Shown: in pieces, positions 1 through 9,332 of the stretch
Position numbering within the stretch: position 1 is the first letter of the stretch
Layout: each line of letters begins with the position of its first letter
Source: CAUUCF01 sp963543695
GTDB lineage: Bacteria > Pseudomonadota > Gammaproteobacteria > UBA9339
NCBI GenBank assembly: GCA_963543695.1
Contig: CAUUCF010000003.1
Span: 10,438-74,437, forward strand
DNA length: 64,000 nt
Direction of reading: 5' to 3'
The notes under the pieces: generated by a model
Database searches by the model: none
The model's input: only the letters and a program-made list of their open reading frames with translations
What the model was told of the DNA's origin: nothing
Position numbers and translations under genes: made by a program

Positions 1-37
1 AGAACAATAAATAATAAAAACGTTTAACCCCGTTCAT
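1..37 (-). CDS. Start of an unidentified gene (partial)
   Basis: An ATG overlaps the tsaC stop as ATGA, and the frame stays open to the window edge for 12 codons beginning MNGVKRFYYLLF. ATGA coupling is common in this genome (rimP/nusA, rlpA/radA), which is the main reason to list it. Too little sequence is present to name a product. The hydrophobic and aromatic residues might be the start of a membrane segment, but that is a guess. Confidence 0.35.
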   Translation of the reverse strand, partial: MNGVKRFYYLLF

Positions 38-585
38 CTCCTCACGACCTCTTTTGTTAAAAAATCCCTAATAACTGATGGTTTACCAATACCACCCGTT
101 TTTCCTAACCAACACCCGTCTATTTGCGCTAAAAGCTGACGATCTAATCTTTGAAACTCCGTAACTGGCTCACCGCCGGCCAAATTAGCACTCGTCGATA
201 CTAACGCTTGGTCCCAATAAGGTTGAATTAATTGCATAAAAGGATGTTGACACCAACGAATCGCGACCTGATCGTGCTCCCCTTTAATCCAAACTGGTAC
301 TTTTGCAGTAGCGGGTAATAACCAAGTTGTCGTTGGATAAACCGTTAAACTGGGAAAAATCTCCTTTAACGATAAATTCACTAAATTTTGAGCTATTTGC
401 CAATTAGCGACAATTAAAATTAATCCTTTATTCAAAGGACGATGTTTAATTTGACATAAACGTTTCACTGCTTCTAAATTAAACGGATCGCAACCTAATC
501 CCCAAACTCCTTCCGTCGGATATAATAAGATTTTCCCGGCAGCTAAAAATTGACCTACTTCTTGATTAGCAATAATTTTTAACAT
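34..585 (-). CDS. tsaC: Threonylcarbamoyl-AMP synthase TsaC (YrdC family)
   Basis: A 183-residue single-domain protein of the YrdC/Sua5 family. It makes threonylcarbamoyl-AMP from threonine, bicarbonate and ATP for the t6A37 modification of ANN-decoding tRNAs in the cytosol. The family hallmarks are visible: the N-terminal YPTEGVWGLGCDP segment (about residues 22-34), the basic KHRPLNKGL segment (about 47-55) and STSANLAGG near residue 131. There is no C-terminal Sua5 domain, so it is the short TsaC type, of usual length. It lies 5 bp downstream of mnmE, so two tRNA-modification genes sit at the end of one transcription unit. Confidence 0.93.
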   Translation of the reverse strand: MLKIIANQEVGQFLAAGKILLYPTEGVWGLGCDPFNLEAVKRLCQIKHRPLNKGLILIVANWQIAQNLVNLSLKEIFPSLTVYPTTTWLLPATAKVPVWIKGEHDQVAIRWCQHPFMQLIQPYWDQALVSTSANLAGGEPVTEFQRLDRQLLAQIDGCWLGKTGGIGKPSVIRDFLTKEVVRR

Positions 586-590
586 GTTTG

Positions 591-1904
591 TTATTTACCG
601 ATACAAAATTTAGAGAAAATTTGGTCTAATAAATCATCTACCACTACTTCCCCAGTAATGGTCATTAACTCTCGGTGAGCCATAAATAATTCATGTGCTA
701 AAACGTCTAGCGGTAACGTTCCTTGTTCGTCTAAGTGAACTAAAATTTTCTGCGCAGCGGTTAAAGCTTGAACGTGCCTTTGCCTCGCTCCACAAACGTC
801 CGTAAAACTATTGGTTTTTCTTAAAACCTTTAATAACAAGTCTAAACCTAATCCTTCTTTAACCGATAAATAAATCTTAGTAGTTTGATCTTCTTCCACC
901 AATTGAGGTTTAATTTTTAATATATCGATCTTATTAAAAATCAAAATCCGCTTGGCTGTTTCCGGAAACTCCGGCCAATTAACCATCGGGCGACTAACGT
1001 CTTGAAGATACAAAATAACATCCGCCGTATTGAAAGCCGCTTTCGCTCGTCGAATCCCTTCTTGCTCTACGTGATCACTAGCAACTCTTAATCCCGCCGT
1101 GTCAGTTAAATGAACTAATAAACCTTCTAAATAAATAGTTTCTCTCAATAAATCACGGGTAGTTCCTGGTTGATTCGTTACGATTGCCCGATTTTCACCA
1201 CATAAATAATTAAATAAACTCGATTTACCTACGTTTGGTTCCCCAGCAATAATGACGTTTAACCCGGCTTGATTTAAAACTCCTTGTTTCGCTAAACCAA
1301 TAATTTTTGTTAATTGTAAAGCTAACTGTTTACATTTTTGTTGCACGTCTATTTGCAAATGCTGGATTTCCTCTTCTTCAGAAAAATCTAAACTCGCTTC
1401 TAACAAACTTCTAATTTGTAAAAAATCTTGCGATAAAACGTTAATTACTTTTGAAAACTCCCCACGTAACGAACGTAAAGCTCCTTTAACCGCATATACA
1501 TTTTCAGCATGAATTAAATCTGCTACCGCTTCAGCTTGAACTAGATCTAATTTACCGTTTAAAAATGCTCGTTTAGAAAATTCACCCGGTTCTGCTAACC
1601 GAACCCCACCCCAGGCTAACAAAGCCGATAAGATACTTTCAATCACTACTAATCCGCCATGCCCTTGCAATTCTAAGACATGTTCTCCCGTAAAGGAATG
1701 AGGCGCAGCAAAATATAAAGCTACTCCACAATCTAAAACTTGATGATTACGGTCATAAAAATTACCAACGTAAGCTACTCCCGGTGCTAAAGTTTTACCT
1801 AATACTTGTTCCATTAAAGTTAAAACTCTATCTCCGGAAATTCTAACTATTCCAATTCCTCCTATTCCAGGTGGAGTCGCTCGCGCAATAATCGTTTCAT
1901 TCAT
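591..1904 (-). CDS. mnmE: tRNA modification GTPase MnmE
   Basis: This is the GTPase partner of MnmG in (carboxymethyl)aminomethyl modification of uridine 34 in tRNA. With the start at MNETIIARATPPG the protein is 437 residues. The N-terminal folate-binding domain is followed by a helical region with an embedded G domain: P-loop GEPNVGKSS (221-229), DTAGLR switch motif and NKID. It ends in FCIGK, the family's C-terminal catalytic cysteine motif. A longer in-frame opening upstream is rejected because this ATG overlaps the yidC stop as TAATG and matches the conserved MnmE N terminus. It belongs to the rpmH-rnpA-yidD-yidC-mnmE block. Confidence 0.96.
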   Translation of the reverse strand: MNETIIARATPPGIGGIGIVRISGDRVLTLMEQVLGKTLAPGVAYVGNFYDRNHQVLDCGVALYFAAPHSFTGEHVLELQGHGGLVVIESILSALLAWGGVRLAEPGEFSKRAFLNGKLDLVQAEAVADLIHAENVYAVKGALRSLRGEFSKVINVLSQDFLQIRSLLEASLDFSEEEEIQHLQIDVQQKCKQLALQLTKIIGLAKQGVLNQAGLNVIIAGEPNVGKSSLFNYLCGENRAIVTNQPGTTRDLLRETIYLEGLLVHLTDTAGLRVASDHVEQEGIRRAKAAFNTADVILYLQDVSRPMVNWPEFPETAKRILIFNKIDILKIKPQLVEEDQTTKIYLSVKEGLGLDLLLKVLRKTNSFTDVCGARQRHVQALTAAQKILVHLDEQGTLPLDVLAHELFMAHRELMTITGEVVVDDLLDQIFSKFCIGK

Positions 1905-3571
1905 TATCTTTGTTTCAATCTTTTTTCCAACTCTAAACGTTTTTCTTGTTCGATTTTGCGATTGATATACCACTGCTGTAAAATCGATAATAAATTATTC
2001 ACTACCCAATACAAAACTAACCCCGCCGGAAATTTCAAAAACAACAGCGTAAAAAAAATCGGCATAAACATCATCATTTTCGCTTGGGCAGGATCGGAAG
2101 CGGTCGGAGAAAGCTTTTGTTGCAAAAACATAGTCGCTCCCATCATAATCGGTAAAACATAATAAGGATCTTGCACCGATAAATCTTTAATCCATAATAA
2201 AAACGGAGCTTGTCTTAATTCTACAGCTCCAATTAAAACGTAATAAAGAGCGATGAAGAAAGGAATTTGAATTAACATCGGAATACAACCACCGAAATTT
2301 AACGGATTCATCCCCTCTTTCTTATACAATTCCATCATTTCCTGTTGTAATTTTAATTTATCGTCCCCAAATTTAGCTTTCAGTTCTTCAATTTTAGGCA
2401 TTAATTCTTTCATTTTTGCCATTGAACGACAACTACTTTCCGATAATTTATAAAACACTAATTTAATTAAAACCGTAACTAAAATGATCGCTAATCCCCA
2501 ATTCTTTACTAAAGAATAGCAAATCGTTAATAATTTGAAAAAACCAATCGCAATAATCCATAACCAACCGTAGTCGGCTGTTCTCTCTAAACCGTTAGCT
2601 AGAGAAGCTAAATTTTTCGTTAATTCTGGACCAGTATAGAAAGTTAACGTATTTTGATATTGCTTACCCGGCGCTAAGGTAATTAAATTACTATGCAACC
2701 CAATGGTATATGTTTGCCCTTTCGCTAACCCGAAATAATGATAATCTTCTTGCTTTTCAGGGATCCAAACGTTAATAAAATAACGCTGCTGCATCGCTAA
2801 CCATCCTCCCTGAATCTCACGCAATTCACCCCCATTTTTACTAATTTTCTCTATCTGGCTAAACGAAATTTTTTCGTAAGGTTTCTCACTACTAGAAATA
2901 GCCGCTCCCGTATAAGTATTAAAGCTAAACATCCCTTTCGATACTTTAGGAGCTACTTTTTCAATTTCAGCATAAAATTTACCATGCCAATCTACTTCCG
3001 TATCGTTAATCACTTGATCCGTAATAGAAAATTGGTATTGACCTTTTTGAAAAAGAAAAGTTCTGATAAATTGTACTCCAGCAGCTGACCTTCCTTTTAA
3101 AATAACGCTTAATTGATCCTCTTTTAATTCGTATACCGTTTGATCCGTAACGTAATCAATCACTTCGTAGATAGCTTTTTGATTATTTTTTTGTTGGATA
3201 TTTAAAATACCACTCCGAGCTAAATACCGCTCGTTAGGTTGTTGATTTAATAATTTTACCGGCGTTTGGTCTTGTAAGCTAACCGTATAGTCTTTCAAAA
3301 CGGACTCCACGATTGCTCCACCGTGTAAATCGATTTTTAATTCTAATAAGTCCGTTTTTACGGTAATCCATTTTGAACCCACCTCTACTAATTTCGGTAA
3401 ATCCCCGAATTTTTCCGTTAAAGAAGTGGCACTTTCCGCATCCATCGTCACTACGTCTACGTTTTTAACGTTAGGCTGGGGTTGACGACCATGTTCTTGC
3501 TGCCACGTCAACCACAATGAACACAATAACATTCCTAATAACAAATAAAGCCAAAATTTTTTATCTTTCAT
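1904..3571 (-). CDS. yidC: Membrane protein insertase YidC
   Basis: Inner-membrane insertase and chaperone of 555 residues, typical of the Gram-negative form. It has an N-terminal membrane anchor (about 6-23), a large periplasmic beta-rich domain (about 60-330) and a C-terminal five-helix insertase core starting near residue 335. The core includes the hydrophilic MKELMPKIEELKAKFGDD hairpin region and the FGGCIPMLIQIPFF segment, both hallmarks. A basic tail (EKRLELEKRLKQR) suits ribosome binding. It overlaps yidD by 11 bp upstream and mnmE by 3 bp downstream, so translation is probably coupled. Confidence 0.97.
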   Translation of the reverse strand: MKDKKFWLYLLLGMLLCSLWLTWQQEHGRQPQPNVKNVDVVTMDAESATSLTEKFGDLPKLVEVGSKWITVKTDLLELKIDLHGGAIVESVLKDYTVSLQDQTPVKLLNQQPNERYLARSGILNIQQKNNQKAIYEVIDYVTDQTVYELKEDQLSVILKGRSAAGVQFIRTFLFQKGQYQFSITDQVINDTEVDWHGKFYAEIEKVAPKVSKGMFSFNTYTGAAISSSEKPYEKISFSQIEKISKNGGELREIQGGWLAMQQRYFINVWIPEKQEDYHYFGLAKGQTYTIGLHSNLITLAPGKQYQNTLTFYTGPELTKNLASLANGLERTADYGWLWIIAIGFFKLLTICYSLVKNWGLAIILVTVLIKLVFYKLSESSCRSMAKMKELMPKIEELKAKFGDDKLKLQQEMMELYKKEGMNPLNFGGCIPMLIQIPFFIALYYVLIGAVELRQAPFLLWIKDLSVQDPYYVLPIMMGATMFLQQKLSPTASDPAQAKMMMFMPIFFTLLFLKFPAGLVLYWVVNNLLSILQQWYINRKIEQEKRLELEKRLKQR

Positions 3572-3803
3572 CTCTTCGTTTTACCTCTTCCATTTCTGGC
3601 ACCATATCAAACCAATCCCCTTTATAGCCAGGATGGCACTTACATAATCGTTTCAATGTTAATATTAATCCCTTTATTATCCCAAAACGTTCAATCGCTA
3701 AAATACAGTATTGCGAACAGGTCGGAATAAATCGACATTGCCCTTTAAAAAAAGGACTAATTTGCTGATATTGTTTAATTAACCGTATTAACCAATAACG
3801 CAT
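3561..3803 (-). CDS. yidD: Membrane protein insertion efficiency factor YidD
   Basis: A small 80-residue protein of the YidD (DUF37) family, which assists YidC-dependent insertion. The conserved core is present: CRFIPTCSQYCILAIERFG followed by KRLCKCHPGYKGDWFDMVP, with the three-cysteine pattern. The start at MRYWLIRLIKQYQQISPFF is preferred over a longer in-frame opening because family members begin this way and because it overlaps the rnpA 3' end, as in many gammaproteobacteria. Confidence 0.93.
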   Translation of the reverse strand: MRYWLIRLIKQYQQISPFFKGQCRFIPTCSQYCILAIERFGIIKGLILTLKRLCKCHPGYKGDWFDMVPEMEEVKRRDER

Positions 3804-4122
3804 AATCGTTCCATAGTTGTCTAAAAATTGCGGCCCACTCGTTTTTTTGCGTAACGACAAAAGAATGTTGTATTCTAATTAAGATATCTATCTCCAGTTG
3901 TTTGATTTCGTGCTCTCGAAAAGTATCCCTAATCAAACGCTTTAAACAATTACGATCAACTGCTAATTTGACCAATTTTTTAGGTATATACCACCCAACT
4001 CTCCCGTGTCCTAAAGCATTAACCCGCCAAAAACTCTTTATATAAAGATCGTTGACCGCTAATACCCCTCGGAAACTTCTATGCGCTAACAAACGGTGCT
4101 GACGCGTAAAAGTATTACGCAC
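3775..4122 (-). CDS. rnpA: Ribonuclease P protein component
   Basis: The 115-residue basic protein subunit of RNase P, which processes the 5' ends of tRNA and tmRNA precursors. The family signature is visible around residues 50-66 (KLVKLAVDRNCLKRLIR, the RNR-type RNA-binding helix). A GTG start lies inside the rpmH coding region (8 bp overlap), and its 3' end overlaps yidD. It is somewhat divergent, with few conserved residues after position 90. Confidence 0.94.
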   Translation of the reverse strand: MRNTFTRQHRLLAHRSFRGVLAVNDLYIKSFWRVNALGHGRVGWYIPKKLVKLAVDRNCLKRLIRDTFREHEIKQLEIDILIRIQHSFVVTQKNEWAAIFRQLWNDYALLVNTVN

Positions 4123-4249
4123 TTAATCGTTTACGCCCTTTTGCTCGACGACGTTTTAAAACTAAACGTCCATCTTTAGTGGCCATTCTGGCTCTAAAAC
4201 CGTGCACACGGGCTCTTTTTATTAAGCTTGGTTGAAATGTTCTTTTCAT
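4115..4249 (-). CDS. rpmH: 50S ribosomal protein L34
   Basis: A 44-residue, very basic protein beginning MKRTFQPSLIKRARVHGF and ending in KGRKRLSA, a full-length L34. It is the first gene of the rpmH-rnpA-yidD-yidC-mnmE unit. In most bacteria dnaA and the origin lie just upstream of rpmH. Here the upstream neighbour is a glycosyltransferase and no dnaA is seen, which agrees with an origin elsewhere in this window. Confidence 0.96.
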   Translation of the reverse strand: MKRTFQPSLIKRARVHGFRARMATKDGRLVLKRRRAKGRKRLSA

Positions 4250-4412
4250 ATCAAAATATCCTATTAGTCTGAAAGCAAATTAACATGCACTTCCCAACTT
4301 GTCAACTGATGACGCCGGCATTATTAATATTGTATTAAAAAATCGATGATTTTACCCAACCTAAATAAATCATGGTCTCCATCTAAACCATGAATATTCA
4401 AACCCCTTTCGC

Positions 4413-5309
4413 TTAAAAAGCTCCTGAGCCAAATAAAAATTCACAAAAAGTACCTTTTAAACTCTTTGTTTTATTCCAACCTAATACTTGCGGCTTATAA
4501 GATAATTTATGCAGTGGACTCATCTGTTGTATCTGCTGCCAACGTTCCGCTGAATAAGGTTTTAATAATTCCCATTGTAAACGTTCTACCGGCATAAAAC
4601 TATAAAAAGGAATCGTAGCAACATATTGTTGCCCTATTTTCGTCTGAGTTAGTAACGTTAATAAATGTAAAAACCAAAAATAGTTTAACGTAAATAAGTT
4701 ATTACGCCAATATTCATCAAAAGAACGAATCAACATCTCAAACAGAGGATGATGAGCCACTGACGCTAAACAATAACTAGCGACACTTAACCCATCTAGG
4801 TCCTCTTTTTCACGAGTTTGAAACCAAAAGAGAGGAGCATTTGTCAACCAAGCAGGTAACGGAGCAGTTAAATAAATCGTAGCATCTAACCAAATCCCAC
4901 CGTGTTCCCTCAATAAATAAGCCCTTACGACATCTGAAAAACTAGCGGGTTTAATTTTACCTTTCTTTAAATAATCAAAGTAAAAACCTGGTAAATTAAC
5001 GTATTGTTCTAATGAAGAGAAATTCAATAGTTGACGGTTAGGATGATGCAAAGCTACGCTTGCTAAACATCCCCGCACTAAATTAGGCATCTCACCATCC
5101 CAATATTGCCAAATAGTTTGATCGTTAGTTGGTACTCTGTTAACCGGTTGAAATTCTTGAGCTATTTGTAAGTACGGTTTTAATTGCTTTCTTGCCCAAA
5201 TACCTTTGTAAATTCGTCTCACTTTACGATTAAATACAAAACCCTCTAGCCCGGCTTTAACTAACCAATTTTGACTTTGCCGCCAAAAACTACCTAATTT
5301 AATGAACAC
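4413..5309 (-). CDS. Capsule-type glycosyltransferase (GT32-like)
   Basis: A 298-residue soluble protein with the features of the capsular polysaccharide synthesis / GT32 group: a WQYWDGEMPNLVRGCLASV segment near residue 67, SDVVRAYLLREHGGIWLDAT (about 124-143, containing the donor-binding acidic motif) and a C-terminal helical part. The acceptor and sugar donor cannot be told from sequence. Its 3' end is at 4413 and its 5' end overlaps the radA stop by 16 bp, so it is read with radA/rlpA. It lies 6 kb from the main capsule cluster and may be an outlier of it. Confidence 0.8.
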   Translation of the reverse strand: MFIKLGSFWRQSQNWLVKAGLEGFVFNRKVRRIYKGIWARKQLKPYLQIAQEFQPVNRVPTNDQTIWQYWDGEMPNLVRGCLASVALHHPNRQLLNFSSLEQYVNLPGFYFDYLKKGKIKPASFSDVVRAYLLREHGGIWLDATIYLTAPLPAWLTNAPLFWFQTREKEDLDGLSVASYCLASVAHHPLFEMLIRSFDEYWRNNLFTLNYFWFLHLLTLLTQTKIGQQYVATIPFYSFMPVERLQWELLKPYSAERWQQIQQMSPLHKLSYKPQVLGWNKTKSLKGTFCEFLFGSGAF

Positions 5310-6625
5310 ATTGCCTCTAATGCTTCCTTTAAACTTTTGACTGCTACAATTTCAATACCTACTTCTTGCTTTTTCGGCATATTACCAAACGGAATAATTA
5401 ACTTAGTGAAATTATGCTGTTTAGCTACCTTAATTCTTTCCTGACCATTATGCACTGGTCTAATTTCTCCCCCTAAACCTATTTCACCGAAACTAGCTAA
5501 ATTAGCTGGTAAAATTAAGTTTTTTAAAGAAGAAAAGATGGCTAATACTACCGATAAATCTGCAGCTGTTTCAACGATCCTAATGCCTCCTACGACGTTA
5601 ATATAAATATCTCGGTTATAAGTACGGAGATTACCATGTCGACTTAAAATAGCTAACATCATTCCTAAACGATTAATATCGTAACCTACCGCTGTACGAC
5701 GCGGGTTAGGTAAGTAACTTTCATCGACCAACGCTTGCATTTCTACTAAAATAGGTCTAGTCCCTTCTAGACTTACCGTAATACTACTACCAGACATAGG
5801 ATTCATTCGGTTCGTTAAAAAAATAGCGGAAGGATTGCTCACTTCTTTTAGCCCTACTTCCGTCATCGCAAAAATTCCCAGTTCATTCACCGCTCCAAAA
5901 CGATTTTTTACACAACGTAATATTCGATACTGCGATTGTTCTCCACCTTCAAAATAAAGCACGCAATCTACCATATGTTCTAGTATTTTCGGACCAGCAA
6001 TATTCCCTTCCTTAGTCACGTGCCCTACGATAATAACCGAAATCTGACGTTGTTTACCGTATTGAATTAATCTAGCCGTCACTTCTTTCAGTTGACTAAT
6101 TCCCCCGGGAGCAGCTTCTACTTTTTCACAATACATCGTTTGAATCGAATCAATCACCAAAATTGCTGGCTTTATTTTAGCTACTACCGATAAAATTTTT
6201 TCTAAAGTTGTTTCCGCTAATAAATATAAATTGAATAATCCTAACCCTAATCTTTGTCCTCTTAAAGCTACCTGTTCTAAAGATTCTTCCCCCGTTACAT
6301 AAAGCACTTTCTTCCCTTTACTTAAATTCCCTAAAACTTGCATTAACAAAGTCGACTTCCCAATCCCTGGTTCACCACCTACTAGAATCACGGAACCGAG
6401 TACTAATCCTCCTCCCAAAACTCGATCTAATTCCTTAATTTCCGTCGAACAACGTGTCTGTTGCGTTAGAGAAATCTCGGTTAACTTCTTTACTTGAACC
6501 GCAATTTTTTCCTCTTCGTTCAATTGCTGAACCGTATTCCAGGCTCCACAAACTTCACATTTTCCGCTCCATTTAGCATAAATAGCTCCGCAATTTTGAC
6601 AACAGTAACTTGGGCTAGTTTTCAT
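5294..6625 (-). CDS. radA: DNA repair protein RadA
   Basis: A RecA-like branch-migration helicase that processes recombination intermediates. The 443 residues hold an N-terminal zinc finger (C9, C12, C23, C26), a RecA core with Walker A GGEPGIGKST (83-92), Walker B (ILVIDSIQTMY), the RadA-specific KNRFG motif, and a C-terminal Lon-protease-like domain (GGIRIVETAADLSVVLAI). Length and domain order are standard. The ATG overlaps the rlpA stop as ATGA. Confidence 0.96.
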   Translation of the reverse strand: MKTSPSYCCQNCGAIYAKWSGKCEVCGAWNTVQQLNEEEKIAVQVKKLTEISLTQQTRCSTEIKELDRVLGGGLVLGSVILVGGEPGIGKSTLLMQVLGNLSKGKKVLYVTGEESLEQVALRGQRLGLGLFNLYLLAETTLEKILSVVAKIKPAILVIDSIQTMYCEKVEAAPGGISQLKEVTARLIQYGKQRQISVIIVGHVTKEGNIAGPKILEHMVDCVLYFEGGEQSQYRILRCVKNRFGAVNELGIFAMTEVGLKEVSNPSAIFLTNRMNPMSGSSITVSLEGTRPILVEMQALVDESYLPNPRRTAVGYDINRLGMMLAILSRHGNLRTYNRDIYINVVGGIRIVETAADLSVVLAIFSSLKNLILPANLASFGEIGLGGEIRPVHNGQERIKVAKQHNFTKLIIPFGNMPKKQEVGIEIVAVKSLKEALEAMCSLN

Positions 6626-7533
6626 AACAATTTCAATTCTTTTAATTGCATTTTAACCGTCTTTTTCATTAACTCGCTCGCAAAAGGACCTATTGTTATT
6701 CTAAAACTTTCACCTACTTCTTCTAGATTAACTTGTACTTCTGGAAATAAAGTTTTTAATTGTTGTTGCAACTGATTAGCGTTTTTTTCTATTTTAAAAA
6801 TTCCTACTTGCATCGCTTCAAGATCTTGTTGTGCTGGATCAACTTTTATTACCGTTTTAGCTTGAGTTTGTTGTGGTGCAACTAATTCTCTTTCTTCTAC
6901 ACGTGCTGAAAATTCCGTTTTTGATGAAGGAGCTACCGTCTCAGAATTGACGAAAGTCTTCTCCTTAGTTTCGTGAACAAGTAGTGAATGCTGCGTACCT
7001 TTCTGGTTTGCTGACCAGACCCTAGCATCGATACCACGTACTCGAACGTCGGTCACTCCTTCTTCTTCGAAACCTAACGCTACCGCCGCCGCATAAGAAA
7101 GATCAATTAAACGACCTTTCAGAAACGGACCTCGATCATTAACCCGTACGATAATTGTTTTACCGTTTTTTAAATTCGTTACCTCGACAAAACACGGCAG
7201 TGGTAATTCTGGACTAGCAGCCGTTAGTCGGTATAAATCGTAAATTTCTTGGGTAGCCGTTTGCCTACCATGAAATTTACTGCCATACCAAGAAGCTTTC
7301 CCCGTTTTATTATAACCGATATGCGTAGATAATACCCGGTACTTATTTTTACCAATTTGGTAATCACGCCTACCATAAGGATGATAGGCTTCTACTTTAG
7401 GAATAACCTTTTCTTGTAACCGTACTTTAGATCTATGACCAGCTTGATCTTGTTGTTCAAAAACGCTACAACCATTTATGTTCCAACAAAACCAACTCCA
7501 AAATAATATTTTTTTAATTAAGTTCTTGTTCAT
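6622..7533 (-). CDS. rlpA: RlpA-like lipoprotein (septal lytic transglycosylase family)
   Basis: A 303-residue envelope protein. A signal peptide ends in a lipobox (ING-C), so it is likely lipid-anchored. Residues about 75-165 form the double-psi beta-barrel domain (GKASWYGSKFHGRQTA and IIVRVNDRGPF, including the catalytic-type Asp). A linker rich in Thr, Val and Glu leads to a C-terminal SPOR-like domain of about 75 residues that should bind denuded glycan at the septum. The ATG at 7533 lies inside the guaC stop region; a TTG one codon upstream is less likely. In some species RlpA cleaves denuded glycan strands; activity here is inferred. Confidence 0.88.
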   Translation of the reverse strand: MNKNLIKKILFWSWFCWNINGCSVFEQQDQAGHRSKVRLQEKVIPKVEAYHPYGRRDYQIGKNKYRVLSTHIGYNKTGKASWYGSKFHGRQTATQEIYDLYRLTAASPELPLPCFVEVTNLKNGKTIIVRVNDRGPFLKGRLIDLSYAAAVALGFEEEGVTDVRVRGIDARVWSANQKGTQHSLLVHETKEKTFVNSETVAPSSKTEFSARVEERELVAPQQTQAKTVIKVDPAQQDLEAMQVGIFKIEKNANQLQQQLKTLFPEVQVNLEEVGESFRITIGPFASELMKKTVKMQLKELKLL

Positions 7534-8560
7534 CAAAAATATTATTTAATTGTCGACGAACTTGAATGAAAGTGACACATCGAGATAACTCTTTCAGTCT
7601 TTTCGCTCCTACATAAGTACAAGCCGAACGTAATCCTCCTAAAATGTCTAGAATATCATTCTCTACCGCTCCTCGATAGAGAATTTTGACACATTTTCCT
7701 TCACTAGCCCTGTATTCCGCTACCTTACCAGAATATTTAAGCATCGCTTCGGTAGAAGACATTCCATAAAATTGTTTATATTGTTGTCCGTTTTCGGTAT
7801 AAATTTCGCCAGAACACTCCTGATGACCAGCCAACATTCCCCCTAACATCACGAAATCGGCTCCTGCCGCAAAAGCCTTAGCTAAATCTCCAGGCACAAC
7901 ACAACCCCCATCACCACAAATTAATCCCCCCATACTATGGGCAACGTTAGCGCACTCGATAATTGCCGAAAGTTGCGGATATCCAACTCCTGTTTTTTTA
8001 CGCGTTAAACACACTGAACCTGGACCAATCCCAATTTTAACGATGTCAGCACCAGACACTAATAATTCTTCGGTCATTTCTGCCGTTACTACGTTACCGG
8101 CCATAATTATTTTCTCTGGGAAACGTTTCCTAACTTCACGTAAGACTTCTACGAAATGTTGCGTGTATCCGTTCGCAACGTCTAAACAAATTAAATCCCC
8201 TTTCGTAACCTCCATAATTTGCGTTAGATGTTCTAAATCTTTATCACTAATTCCCGATGTTACAAAAACATTTTCCATCAAACGGGGGTTATTTTGTAAA
8301 GCTTCTTGCCAATTTTCTACTGACTCAAATTTATTAATCGCCGTTAATAACGCATGGTTTTGCAATGCATTAGCCATTGCAAAAGTGCCAACGTGGTCCA
8401 TATTAGAAGCAATAATTGGAATTCCTTCCCAAATTTTCTTAGCATGTAAAAAACGATACTGCCTTTTTAACTCTACTTGCGAACGAGAAGTTAACGTACT
8501 CCGTTTTGGCCGGATTAAAACGTCAGAAAAATCTAATTTTATCCCTTCTTCTATTTGCAT
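7514..8560 (-). CDS. guaC: GMP reductase
   Basis: A TIM-barrel enzyme of the IMPDH/GMP reductase family, 348 residues, converting GMP to IMP with NADPH. The catalytic loop KIGIGPGSVCLTRKKTGVG carries the nucleophilic cysteine. There is no CBS insert, and the N terminus (LDFSDVLIRPKRSTL) matches GMP reductase rather than IMP dehydrogenase. The protein also keeps the FYGMSSTEAM segment typical of the group. It overlaps rlpA by 20 bp. Confidence 0.93.
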   Translation of the reverse strand: MQIEEGIKLDFSDVLIRPKRSTLTSRSQVELKRQYRFLHAKKIWEGIPIIASNMDHVGTFAMANALQNHALLTAINKFESVENWQEALQNNPRLMENVFVTSGISDKDLEHLTQIMEVTKGDLICLDVANGYTQHFVEVLREVRKRFPEKIIMAGNVVTAEMTEELLVSGADIVKIGIGPGSVCLTRKKTGVGYPQLSAIIECANVAHSMGGLICGDGGCVVPGDLAKAFAAGADFVMLGGMLAGHQECSGEIYTENGQQYKQFYGMSSTEAMLKYSGKVAEYRASEGKCVKILYRGAVENDILDILGGLRSACTYVGAKRLKELSRCVTFIQVRRQLNNIFDEQELN

Positions 8561-8570
8561 ACAAACCTCC

Positions 8571-9332
8571 TTACCGTAACTTATTTTCTAATTGAACAGC
8601 TCCCATCGTTTGCTGATCTTTATATTTAATGATCACTGGGCAGTAAATTTGCACTCCCGACTTCGATAATGGTCTACTACCTGAAACCACGACTGCTCCC
8701 GCCGGAATCTCAAAACTTTCTCCCGTTTTGACTAACCAAGCTTCGTTTACTGCATCGTAAATCTTCATATTGTTATTTAAAATCACGCCACTCCCTAATA
8801 CTGCACCTTGCCTAACAATAATTCCATCGTAAACACCACAATTTCCACCAATAAAAACCTCATCTTCAATAATCACGGGTAATTTTCCGATGGGTTCTAA
8901 AACTCCGCCAATTTGTACTCCCGCCGAAAGGTGAACGCGCTTACCAATTTGTGCTCCTGAACCGACCAACACGTGGGAATCAAGCATTGTTTCTGAATCA
9001 ACAAAAGCCCCGATATTGACAAAAGTAGGTGGCATAATAATCACTCCCGGCGCAACGTAACAACCATTACGTAAAGAAGTCCCTCCCGGAACTAAACGCA
9101 CTTTAGCAGCTAAATTAAAATGTTTAGCCGAAAGCATCGTTTTATCAAAAAAAACTTCTCCTCCCCAACTTTTTTCAACTAATTCTCCGTGCTTAAATAG
9201 CTGCAAAATTCGCGCTTTCACTTCTTGATTGACTACCCACTGAGTACCTACTTTTTTAGCTACTCGTATTCGCCCCCGATTTAAATCTTCTAAAAAAGCT
9301 AAATCCGCGGCGCTATTCATTAATTTGCTCAA
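8571..9332 (-). CDS. dapD: Tetrahydrodipicolinate N-succinyltransferase
   Basis: A left-handed beta-helix acyltransferase of 253 residues (E. coli DapD is about 274), in the succinylase branch of diaminopimelate and lysine synthesis. Hexapeptide-type turns occur from about residue 90 to 200, with GGNCGVYDGIIV and GSGVILNNNMKIYD as conserved stretches. The N-terminal helical domain is shortened. The start is ambiguous between two methionines (9332 or 9320), both overlapping the end of dapA. It is coupled to dapA, so two steps of one pathway are co-expressed. Confidence 0.92.
   Translation of the reverse strand: MSKLMNSAADLAFLEDLNRGRIRVAKKVGTQWVVNQEVKARILQLFKHGELVEKSWGGEVFFDKTMLSAKHFNLAAKVRLVPGGTSLRNGCYVAPGVIIMPPTFVNIGAFVDSETMLDSHVLVGSGAQIGKRVHLSAGVQIGGVLEPIGKLPVIIEDEVFIGGNCGVYDGIIVRQGAVLGSGVILNNNMKIYDAVNEAWLVKTGESFEIPAGAVVVSGSRPLSKSGVQIYCPVIIKYKDQQTMGAVQLENKLR

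Noticed and set aside
4250..4412. Origin beside rpmH, as in many gammaproteobacteria
   Set aside because: No DnaA box matching TTATNCACA is present and there is no dnaA gene; skew and boxes point to 40.2-40.5 kb.
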